Shown here: positions 1-5,011 of the stretch, in pieces
How the letters are laid out: every line of letters begins with the position of its first letter
How positions within the stretch are numbered: position 1 is the first letter of the stretch
Notes under the pieces: generated by a model
The model's database searches: none
Told to the model about the DNA's origin: nothing
What the model saw: the letters and a program-made list of their open reading frames with translations, nothing else
Source of the DNA: an uncultured Achromobacter sp.
GTDB taxonomy: Bacteria > Pseudomonadota > Gammaproteobacteria > Burkholderiales > Burkholderiaceae_B
Length of the DNA: 5,095 bases
NCBI GenBank assembly: GCA_913775005.1
Contig: CAJYKY010000476.1
Span: forward strand, 1-5,095
Direction: 5' to 3'
Translations under genes and position numbers: made by a program

Positions 1-1
1 T

Positions 2-631
2 GAAATCGTTGGGGTGCAGACCGAGCGCTTCCCGTCGATGTACGCGGCGGTCAAGGGCGTGTCGATGGAGCAGGGCCAGTACACCATCGCCGAGGGCATC
101 GCAGTGAAGTCGCCCGGCGGCTTGACCCAGCCTATCGTCACCCGGCTGGTGGATGACATTGAACTCGTCAGCGAAGCCGACATCGAACACGCCATCGTCG
201 TGCTGCTGGAAATTGAAAAGACCGTGGTGGAAGGCGCGGGCGCGGCCGGATTGGCGGCGCTGCTGCGTGCAAAGGAAGCGGGTAGCGACCGCTATCAGGG
301 CAAACGCATCGGCCTGGTGCTGACCGGCGGCAACATCGACCCGCTGATGCTGGGCGAACTGATCGAACGCGGCATGGTGCGCGCCGGCCGTCTGGCCCGC
401 ATCCGCGTCGACCTGCGCGACTTGCCGGGCGCCTTGGCGCACGCGACTAAGCTCATTGCCGACGCGCAGGCCAACATTACGGAAGTGCATCACCAGCGCG
501 CCTTCACGTCGCTGCCGGTGCGCAATGTCGAGGTCGATTTCGTGCTGCAAACGCGCGGGCCCGAGCATATCCAGGAAGTGATTGACGTGCTGAACGCCGC
601 AGGCTTTGCGGCCAGCAATCACGATCATTGA
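2..631 (+). CDS. ilvA: Threonine ammonia-lyase, C-terminal part (5' end outside window)
   Basis: This is the last 209 codons of a PLP-dependent threonine dehydratase, which deaminates L-threonine to 2-oxobutanoate and ammonia in the cytoplasm. The frame is open from base 2, so the true start lies upstream. Family cues seen are ERFPSM, KSPGG, the EGAGAAGLAAL segment, and LTGGNID, which corresponds to the conserved (S/T)GGN turn near the pyridine nitrogen of PLP. From about residue 130 of the fragment, LARIRVDLRDLPGAL begins a single ACT domain that runs to the end; such domains usually bind an amino-acid effector. One short ACT domain fits the roughly 400-residue one-ACT class (often named ilvA or tdcB-like) rather than the 500-residue biosynthetic IlvA with a double regulatory domain. 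About half the protein is therefore missing. The gene converges on the PIN gene, with 56 bp between the stop codons. Product class is secure; the symbol is less so. Confidence 0.9.
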   Translation, partial: EIVGVQTERFPSMYAAVKGVSMEQGQYTIAEGIAVKSPGGLTQPIVTRLVDDIELVSEADIEHAIVVLLEIEKTVVEGAGAAGLAALLRAKEAGSDRYQGKRIGLVLTGGNIDPLMLGELIERGMVRAGRLARIRVDLRDLPGALAHATKLIADAQANITEVHHQRAFTSLPVRNVEVDFVLQTRGPEHIQEVIDVLNAAGFAASNHDH

Positions 632-639
632 TGCGGGCG

Positions 640-658
640 GGGCGGCCTTTTGCCGCCC
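640..658. terminator. GC hairpin between convergent genes, possible weak bidirectional terminator
   Basis: A perfect 7-bp inverted repeat, GGGCGGC and GCCGCCC around a CTTTT loop, begins 9 bases after the ilvA stop codon. It lies between two converging genes, where a shared terminator would be expected. Neither side is followed by a run of T in the transcript sense, so it is not a canonical intrinsic terminator. The structure is seen; the role is inferred. Confidence 0.35.
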
Positions 659-659
659 T

Positions 660-699
660 ATGCCGCCTCATTCCGCTTCATGCCACCTCACGCCGCCTT
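660..699. repeat. Degenerate 10-nt tandem repeat, four units
   Basis: Four consecutive imperfect 10-base units can be read: ATGCCGCCTC, ATTCCGCTTC, ATGCCACCTC, ACGCCGCCTT. The array begins right after the GC hairpin and runs across the stop codon of the PIN gene (688-690), so the last codons of that gene, with repeated Ala and Lys, are part of it. The preceding bases TTGCCGCCCT may be a further decayed unit. It looks like a small slippage-derived low-complexity tract. No function is apparent. Confidence 0.4.
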
Positions 700-1323
700 C
701 GCTGCCTGCGTGGCCTCGCGCGACACGATGCTCTTCAATCCGTATAAGCGTTCGCGGTGCAGCGTCGTGGCCAGCGGCTCAGGCTCGCGTCCCAGCGCAA
801 CGTAGTCAGCGGGAATCTGCGCGATCGCCGTGCGCATCGCCTCGGCATTGACCTGCCACCACTGCACCATCATGCGGTCGGGGTTGTACACATCCATCCC
901 TTGGCGCCGCAATTCCGAACGATTGAAATCCTTCAGGTTCCACGTCAGCACCTGCACCACGGGCGGCTGCTGCAAGCCGCAGCGCGCGCGCCGCGCCAGG
1001 CCGGCGGCGATCACGTGGAAGTCTTTCGGGTCGCTGTAGCGCAACGAGGCTTCGTACACCTGCGTATCCCGCTCATTGGCGGCGGGAAACTGCGCATTCA
1101 TCTCAGCCCAGAATTCGGCCAGCACTTCCGGTGGAATGTCCCAGATGCGCGAGGCGTTGCGGCGCCATTCCTCACCGATGCGTTCGGTCCAGACGGGAAC
1201 GAATACGCCGGCCTCGGCCAGGCGCAGCAGCAGGCGGCGCAGGATGCCGGACATCAGGACGCAGGCGTCCAGGACGATGAAGGGGGGCGCGGTAGAACGG
1301 GAAGCGGGGGCGGGAGTGGTCAA
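688..1323 (-). CDS. PIN-domain protein, putative stand-alone ribonuclease
   Basis: A 211-residue protein with one PIN fold, a Mg2+-dependent single-strand RNase domain also found in VapC toxins. The acidic metal-site positions can be traced: Asp19 in IVLDAC, Glu51/Glu52 in ERIGEEW, Asp98 or Asp101 in YSDPKDFHVIAAGL, and Asn129/Asp132 in LTWNLKDF. The D..DFHV..A and T.N.KDF blocks fit the PIN_3-like branch. A C-terminal extension of about 60 residues follows the domain, making it longer than a typical VapC of about 130 residues. No small antitoxin gene lies next to it: on the upstream side there is a 141-bp gap and then dctA, and downstream it converges on ilvA. The only start ahead of the first catalytic Asp is a TTG at 1323 with no clear Shine-Dalgarno; the first in-frame ATG (Met24) would remove Asp19. 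The start is therefore uncertain. RNase activity is inferred from the family. Confidence 0.8.
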   Translation of the reverse strand: MTTPAPASRSTAPPFIVLDACVLMSGILRRLLLRLAEAGVFVPVWTERIGEEWRRNASRIWDIPPEVLAEFWAEMNAQFPAANERDTQVYEASLRYSDPKDFHVIAAGLARRARCGLQQPPVVQVLTWNLKDFNRSELRRQGMDVYNPDRMMVQWWQVNAEAMRTAIAQIPADYVALGREPEPLATTLHRERLYGLKSIVSREATQAAKAA

Positions 1324-1378
1324 AATGCGGTCTGGCGCGGGCGGGCGGGGCGCAGGCGGCGGTGCTGCCGGCCTGGCT

Positions 1379-1397
1379 GCCCCCGTATTCAGGGGGT
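1379..1397 (-). terminator. Inverted repeat in the dctA-PIN gap, doubtful terminator
   Basis: In the 141 bp between the dctA stop and the PIN start, CCCCC and GGGGG flank a 7-base loop (GTATTCA on the + strand), with one further possible G-U pair outside. It lies about 70 bases after the dctA stop and could end or attenuate that transcript. It has no U-run after it, so intrinsic termination is doubtful. Nothing else structured was recognised in this gap, which is C-rich on the transcribed strand. Confidence 0.25.
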
Positions 1398-1464
1398 CCG
1401 CCCCGGGGGTAAGTAATGGGTGAGGCGCAAGAATAAAGGTTTTTGCCCCCGCGCGCCCGAGGCG

Positions 1465-2805
1465 TCAGGCCCGGCTTTGGTAACCGGCGACGGGCAGCGC
1501 GTCGTCGTTGTCGACTTCCGCGGGCGCCGGCACCAGATTGGCTGGCCGCTTGCCGTCCAGCACGGCATGGGCCTGCTCCCGATCGATATCGCCATTCCAC
1601 GCACCCACCGCCACGGTCGCCACGCAGTTGCCAATCAGGTTGCCGAGCGCGCGCGCAATGCCCATGAACCAGTCCACCGACAACACCAGCACCAGCCCGA
1701 TGGCGGGAATGGCAGGGATGGCTTGCAAGGTGGCGGCCAGGATCACGATGGCCGAACCCGGAACGCCATGTGCGCCCTTGGATGTGATCAGCGCCACCGC
1801 CAGGATGCTAAGCAGGTCTACCGTCGAGATCGGCGTGTTGGTCGCCTGGGCGATGAATACGGCGGCCAGCGTGATGTAGATCGAGAACGCGTCCAGGTTG
1901 AAGGAATAGCCGGTGGGAATGACCAGGCCCACCGTCGAGTCCCGAATGCCCAGATGGCGCAGCTTGGCGATGATCTGCGGCAGCACGCTGTCGGACGACG
2001 TAGTGGCAAATACCACGGCCAGTTCTTCGCGCAGGTAGCGCAGCAGCTTGAACAGACTGAAGCCGCACAGCCGCATCACCACGGCCAGCACGCCAAACAC
2101 GAACACCGCTACAGACGCGTAGAACACCAGCACCAACATGCCCAGCTGCTTGAGCGAGCTGACACCATACTGGCCCACCGTGAACGCCACCGCACCCAAC
2201 ACCCCCAACGGGGCCAGCCGGATGATGATGCCCATGATCTTGAACATGACTTTGGACGTGGCATCGATGAGCCGCACCACGGGCTTGCCGTGCTCACCCA
2301 ACTGCGACAGCGCGCAGCCGAACAGCACCGCAAACAGCAAGACTTGCAGGACGTCTCCCGTGGCAAAAGGATTCACCACGGTGGTGGGAATCAGCTTCAT
2401 CAGGAATTCCACCGTGCCGCCGCTGGTCAGCTTGTCGGCATTGGACACGTAAGCGCTCATCGCGGAGGCGTCCAGCGTGCTGACGTCGATATTCATGCCC
2501 GCACCGGGCTTGAACACCAAGGCCACCAGCAGCCCAAGCGCCAGGGCCAGCGTGGTCAACACTTCAAAATAGATCAGCGCCTTGACACCCACCCGGCCCA
2601 CGCGCTTGAGATCACCCGCGCCGGCGATGCCGTGCACGACGACGCAGAACACCAGCACCGGGATGATCATCTTGATCAGCTTGATGAAGGCATCGCCCAG
2701 TGGCTTGAGCTTGGCGGCAAGGTCGGGCGCCACCAGGCCGAGTGTGACTCCCAACGCCAGGGCGATAACGACCTGACCGAACAGTGATGACGCAAAACGG
2801 CGCAT
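1465..2805 (-). CDS. dctA: DctA-like dicarboxylate/amino acid:cation symporter
   Basis: A 446-residue inner-membrane secondary transporter of the DAACS (glutamate/C4-dicarboxylate) family, expected to import succinate-like dicarboxylates with protons or Na+. It is collinear with E. coli DctA as I recall it, including KPLGDAFIKLIKM (35-46), GDVLQVLLFAVLFG (150-163), the HP1 loop TTSSDS (268-273), VGLVIPTGYSFNLD (292-305), the HP2 loop TSKGAHGVPGS (341-351) and the TM8 motif RALGNLIGN (385-393). Arg385 matches the residue that pairs with a substrate carboxylate, and the TM8 spacing is DctA-like rather than glutamate-type. Several signature residues differ: HP1 has Asp in place of Glu, TM7 has NLDAF instead of NLDGT, and TM2 has IIPVLVFC where E. 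coli has IIAPVIFC. Substrate range may therefore differ from classical DctA. The start at 2805 has an AGGGGA ribosome site; an upstream in-frame ATG at 2838 has none and would add 11 atypical residues. Family is certain, substrate inferred. Confidence 0.9.
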   Translation of the reverse strand: MRRFASSLFGQVVIALALGVTLGLVAPDLAAKLKPLGDAFIKLIKMIIPVLVFCVVVHGIAGAGDLKRVGRVGVKALIYFEVLTTLALALGLLVALVFKPGAGMNIDVSTLDASAMSAYVSNADKLTSGGTVEFLMKLIPTTVVNPFATGDVLQVLLFAVLFGCALSQLGEHGKPVVRLIDATSKVMFKIMGIIIRLAPLGVLGAVAFTVGQYGVSSLKQLGMLVLVFYASVAVFVFGVLAVVMRLCGFSLFKLLRYLREELAVVFATTSSDSVLPQIIAKLRHLGIRDSTVGLVIPTGYSFNLDAFSIYITLAAVFIAQATNTPISTVDLLSILAVALITSKGAHGVPGSAIVILAATLQAIPAIPAIGLVLVLSVDWFMGIARALGNLIGNCVATVAVGAWNGDIDREQAHAVLDGKRPANLVPAPAEVDNDDALPVAGYQSRA

Positions 2806-2812
2806 GAGCTTG

Positions 2813-2818
2813 TCCCCT
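2813..2818 (-). promoter_or_regulatory. Ribosome binding site that fixes the dctA start
   Basis: On the - strand AGGGGA lies 7 bases before the ATG at 2805. This is the only good Shine-Dalgarno near either candidate start. It favours the shorter protein beginning MRRFASS, which matches the usual N-terminus of this transporter family. Confidence 0.75.
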
Positions 2819-2904
2819 GGAACTGCCTGTATCGGCATTTAGCCCGCGCCGGTAAGTCGCTACTGCCGTGCGGGCGGGTGGTTGAAACTTTGATGCATGC
2901 TGAA

Positions 2905-2916
2905 TTTGTATACAAA
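2905..2916. promoter_or_regulatory. Perfect 12-bp palindrome TTTGTATACAAA, candidate GntR-family operator
   Basis: A perfect palindrome lies 100 bp upstream of the dctA start, in the only intergenic region from which dctA can be transcribed. Its core TTGTATACAA has the GT...AC arrangement bound by GntR/FCD-type repressors; the malonate regulator MdcY is described as binding a near-identical site. The embedded TATACA on the - strand could serve as a -10 hexamer, so a bound repressor would block the promoter. No convincing -35 hexamer was found at normal spacing. Sequence symmetry is seen; the regulator class and effect are inferred. No GntR gene is in the window. Confidence 0.5.
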
Positions 2917-2968
2917 ACATGGGTACGGTAAACCGAAAGCGCCAGCTGTGGCTGCTGGGGCATACCCT

Positions 2969-3019
2969 GAATGAATCGAAGGATGAGGGGCGGGAATTGG
3001 GGGGCGAGGGGCGTGATAT
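2969..3019 (-). terminator. C-rich, G-poor stretch after tRNA-Leu, candidate Rho utilisation region
   Basis: Starting 15 bases after the encoded CCA of the tRNA, the transcribed strand carries 26 C and only 4 G in 51 bases, with C-runs of up to six spaced through it. Such a C-over-G bubble is typical of Rho loading sites. No hairpin followed by a U-run is visible between the tRNA and dctA, which are transcribed in the same direction, so Rho-dependent termination is a plausible way to separate them. The composition is counted by eye; the role is inferred. Confidence 0.35.
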
Positions 3020-3033
3020 GCCCACTGCAAAGA

Positions 3034-3344
3034 TGGTGCCCGAGACCGGAATCGAACCGGTACGACCGCGAAGTCGAGGGATTTTCTTACCACTTCGGCT
3101 TTCGCCGCCAGCGCGTGGGCTGTTCGTGGTCTGGAGCACGCCTTCACCATAGCCTTGCGGCCTTAGGTGCCCGCCGTCTGCTCTCTACACCTTCCCTGGT
3201 CTTTCGATCAGGGCTTGGCTCGGCGTTGGCTCGGAACTGGTCCAGGGCATTCGCCGAGTTTGACGGGCTACACCTTTGAAGTTTCCTTCAAAGGGCTCAA
3301 ATTAGTTTTAAGTCCCTTGTGTCTACCAATTTCACCACTCGGGC
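3034..3344 (-). tRNA. tRNA-Leu(UAA), interrupted by a group I intron
   Basis: The 5' exon covers 3344-3310 and the 3' exon 3085-3034, joining to an 87-nt tRNA with encoded CCA (3036-3034) and discriminator A3037. The acceptor stem GCCCGAG pairs over 7 bp with CTCGGGC (3044-3038). The D-arm contains AAATTGGTAGA. The anticodon stem AGGGA (3317-3313) pairs with TCCCT (3081-3077) around the loop CTTAAAA, giving anticodon UAA from T3310, A3085 and A3084. The long variable arm (CGAC/GTCG with a TTCGCG loop) is typical of class II leucine tRNAs, and the T-arm is ACCGG-TTCGATT-CCGGT. It would read UUA and UUG codons. The exons are only functional once the 224-nt insert is removed. The gene lies between the TPR gene and dctA, all on the - strand, with its own likely promoter at 3379-3387. 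Without allowing for an intron, only half-tRNA matches would be found here. Confidence 0.95.
3086..3309 (-). ncRNA. Group I intron (IC3-like ribozyme) in tRNA-Leu(UAA)
   Basis: A 224-nt self-splicing intron between U34 and A35 of the anticodon, the same site as in cyanobacterial and plastid trnL introns. It follows an exon U and ends in G (3086). Elements on the - strand: P1, where exon CUU pairs with GAG (3298-3296) giving the U-G at the splice site; P2 (3294-3273), 9 perfect bp closed by GAAA; P3, GCCCGUC (3268-3262) with GGCGGGC (3175-3169); P4, CUCGGCG with CGCCGAG, 7 bp; P6 (3213-3194), CCCUG/CAGGG with a GAAA loop; P7, GAGCA (3183-3179) with UGCUC (3138-3134), which forms the guanosine site; P8 (3169-3145), capped by a GCAA loop; P9, ACCAC (3130-3126) with GUGGU (3093-3089), branched into two hairpins, one GAAA-capped. 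P5 was not resolved by eye. The core segments GCCAACGCCGAGCCAAG and CUAUGGUGAAGGC closely match the Azoarcus tRNA-Ile intron as remembered. There is no endonuclease ORF. Catalytic activity is inferred from the intact core. Confidence 0.93.
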
Positions 3345-3378
3345 GTGCACGGCCCATGCAGGGCCGGCAGCGGGCGAG

Positions 3379-3387
3379 ACTATACCA
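3379..3387 (-). promoter_or_regulatory. Extended -10 promoter for tRNA-Leu with GC-rich discriminator
   Basis: On the - strand TGGTATAGT provides an extended -10 element (TG-N-TATAGT), 34 bases before the mature 5' end. No TTGACA-like -35 is present at 16-18 bp, which the TG extension can compensate. The bases after it, CTCGCCCG, form a GC-rich discriminator like those of stringently controlled stable-RNA promoters. The leader between start and tRNA holds an inverted repeat, GGCCC-ATGCA-GGGCC (3351-3365), which would be removed by RNase P processing. The motif is seen; activity and stringent control are inferred. Confidence 0.55.
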
Positions 3388-3446
3388 TTTTGCGCGCGCG
3401 GGCATTGGGGCCATCGCCTGGCATCTGGATAATCACCGCCTAAATC

Positions 3447-4982
3447 TTACTTGCGGCCAAACAGCCGGCCCAGGAATCCACGCGGGGCGGCGGCGGCTTC
3501 GTCGGCGGCTTGGGCGCGGCGCAGTGATAAATCCTGGTAATTGGCTTTGCCATTCTGCTGATAAGACGCGGCGGCCTGGCGATAGGCCATGGCCGATTCG
3601 GTGTGCCGTTTCATATGGCCGAAGATCTCGCCTCGGGCGAATAGCGCCCAGCTGCGATAGTCCGGGTCCAGGCCGATCAGCCGGTCGCACGCGGCAAGCG
3701 CCTCGTCGTAACGCTTGGCGGCGGTCAGCGCGTTGACGCGCTCTGCGTGCAGCGGGCCGCTGTCGGGCCACCGCTGCATGGCGCGGTCGGCCTCGGCCAC
3801 GGCTTCGTCGCCCCGGCCCAGGTGCGACAGCGCATCGATGCGCACGCGGCGCCACTTCAGCCAGTCGGGATCCAGCGAGATCGCCACTTCCGATAGCGGC
3901 AACGCTTCTTCGTAGCGATCCAGGCGGGTCAGCGCATCGGCGGCGTTGCCGGGCAGGAAGTCGTTGTCGGGCGCAATCTCGTAGCCGCGCAGATAGTAGG
4001 CCAGCGCGGCTTCCCAGTTGCCTTGATCGCGCTGGGCATTGCCTGCCACAAAGAGCAGCTGCGCGTCGCCGCTATCCAGCGGGTCCAGCCCAAGCAGCGC
4101 TTCTTCCGCCAGTTCGGGGTCGCCGCTGCGCACGAATTCGCGCGCCTGTTCGCGGCGGCCATCCCAGCCGGAATCCGACAAGGCATCCAGATGCCGCCAC
4201 AGCGGGGCCGCTTCGTCCGGCCGACCCAGCCGGTGCAACGACCGCGCTTTGCCTTCCAGCGGCCAATCCCAATCGGGTTCGCGGCGCAGCAGGCTGGTCC
4301 ATTCCTCGACGGCATCGGCGTGGCGGTCCATCGCTTGCAGGCACGATGCGCGGTTGTGCTGGATGGCGTTTTCTTCGCCCAGGATCGCGCGGGCGCGATC
4401 GAACATCGCGATGGCGTTTTGCAAGTCGCCCAGGCGGCGATAGTTGTTGCCCGCGTCGTACAGGAAGCCGCCATTATTGGGTGCCAGCGCGACGGCCCGT
4501 TCGTGATAGGGGCGCGCTTCGCTGTAGCGTCCTGCGTTGTGCAGATTCGAGCCGATGTAGCAATGCGGCGCGGCGGCCGATGGACGCAGCTGCGCGGCGC
4601 GCGTCCAGGCGGCGATGGCGTCTTCCAGCCGCCGGTCGTTGATCAGCAGATACGCCTCGGCCATGCACAGGCCGTAATGCGACGGCGCACGTTGGCGGGC
4701 CTCGCGCACGATCGCCCACGCTTCCTGCTTTTCGTCGCCGTCATAGCACGCAATGGCGCGCACGCTCAGCGCTTCACTGCATTGCGGGTCCAGCGCCAAG
4801 GCGCGCGCCAGGTCAGCATCGCGGGCAGCATAGGCGTTGCGTTTGGAGTGATAGCGCGCACGCAGCGCCCACATCACGGATGACCCCGGCTGCTCGCGCA
4901 CGCCCTGTTCGCACAAGGCCTGCATTTGCGGCAGATCGCCGCCGTCGTAGGCGCGAAGAATGGATTCGATCAGCTGGGACAT
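3447..4982 (-). CDS. Tetratricopeptide-repeat protein (about 13 TPRs)
   Basis: A 511-residue protein made almost entirely of TPR helix pairs, which act as protein-interaction scaffolds. The 34-residue period is unusually exact: repeat-ending prolines fall at residues 32, 66, 100, 134, 168, 236, then 338, 372, 406 and 440. The phase slips between about 270 and 301, where the repeats are shorter and degenerate. Typical consensus fragments are seen, such as NAGRYSEA, RLGDLQNAIAMFDRA and LDRYEEAL. No signal peptide, membrane span or catalytic domain is visible. After the last repeat comes an Ala-rich linker and a short basic, aromatic tail, GFLGRLFGRK, that could touch membrane or a partner. The frame stays open to 5087, but the residues ahead of MSQLIES are Arg/Pro-rich and overlap the end of the upstream gene, so the ATG at 4982 is chosen, although its Shine-Dalgarno is weak. 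It probably follows the upstream gene in one transcript (29-bp gap). No specific function is assigned. Confidence 0.88.
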   Translation of the reverse strand: MSQLIESILRAYDGGDLPQMQALCEQGVREQPGSSVMWALRARYHSKRNAYAARDADLARALALDPQCSEALSVRAIACYDGDEKQEAWAIVREARQRAPSHYGLCMAEAYLLINDRRLEDAIAAWTRAAQLRPSAAAPHCYIGSNLHNAGRYSEARPYHERAVALAPNNGGFLYDAGNNYRRLGDLQNAIAMFDRARAILGEENAIQHNRASCLQAMDRHADAVEEWTSLLRREPDWDWPLEGKARSLHRLGRPDEAAPLWRHLDALSDSGWDGRREQAREFVRSGDPELAEEALLGLDPLDSGDAQLLFVAGNAQRDQGNWEAALAYYLRGYEIAPDNDFLPGNAADALTRLDRYEEALPLSEVAISLDPDWLKWRRVRIDALSHLGRGDEAVAEADRAMQRWPDSGPLHAERVNALTAAKRYDEALAACDRLIGLDPDYRSWALFARGEIFGHMKRHTESAMAYRQAAASYQQNGKANYQDLSLRRAQAADEAAAAPRGFLGRLFGRK

Positions 4983-5011
4983 GCAAGGGATTCCAAGTGC
5001 AGCAGAGATTT

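Noticed and set aside
1282..1350. G-rich tracts on the + strand around the PIN start, possible G-quadruplex
   Set aside because: The tracts are unevenly spaced and lie in GC-rich background; loops of up to 11 bases make a stable quadruplex doubtful.
1420..2787. Long + strand reading frame opposite dctA, rich in His, Gln and Arg
   Set aside because: It is the complement shadow of the membrane transporter in a high-GC genome. Its composition is unlike any real protein and the opposite strand is clearly coding.
2806..2838. Upstream in-frame ATG of dctA at 2838
   Set aside because: No Shine-Dalgarno precedes it and the 11 added residues do not resemble the family N-terminus. The ATG at 2805 has AGGGGA at 7 bases.
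2860..2898. 12-codon micro-ORF (MHQSFNHPPARQ) in the dctA leader
   Set aside because: It has no ribosome binding site and no run of regulatory codons. It is short enough to occur by chance.
2942..2958. Inverted repeat CCAGC/GCTGG upstream of dctA
   Set aside because: A 5-bp stem with a 7-base loop and no neighbouring signal; expected by chance in this composition.
2971..3279. Reading frames over the tRNA and intron on both strands
   Set aside because: The DNA is explained by tRNA exons and paired intron RNA; the frames show no protein family features.
4023..4883. Long + strand reading frame opposite the TPR gene
   Set aside because: It is an antisense shadow. The - strand frame shows a clean 34-residue repeat.
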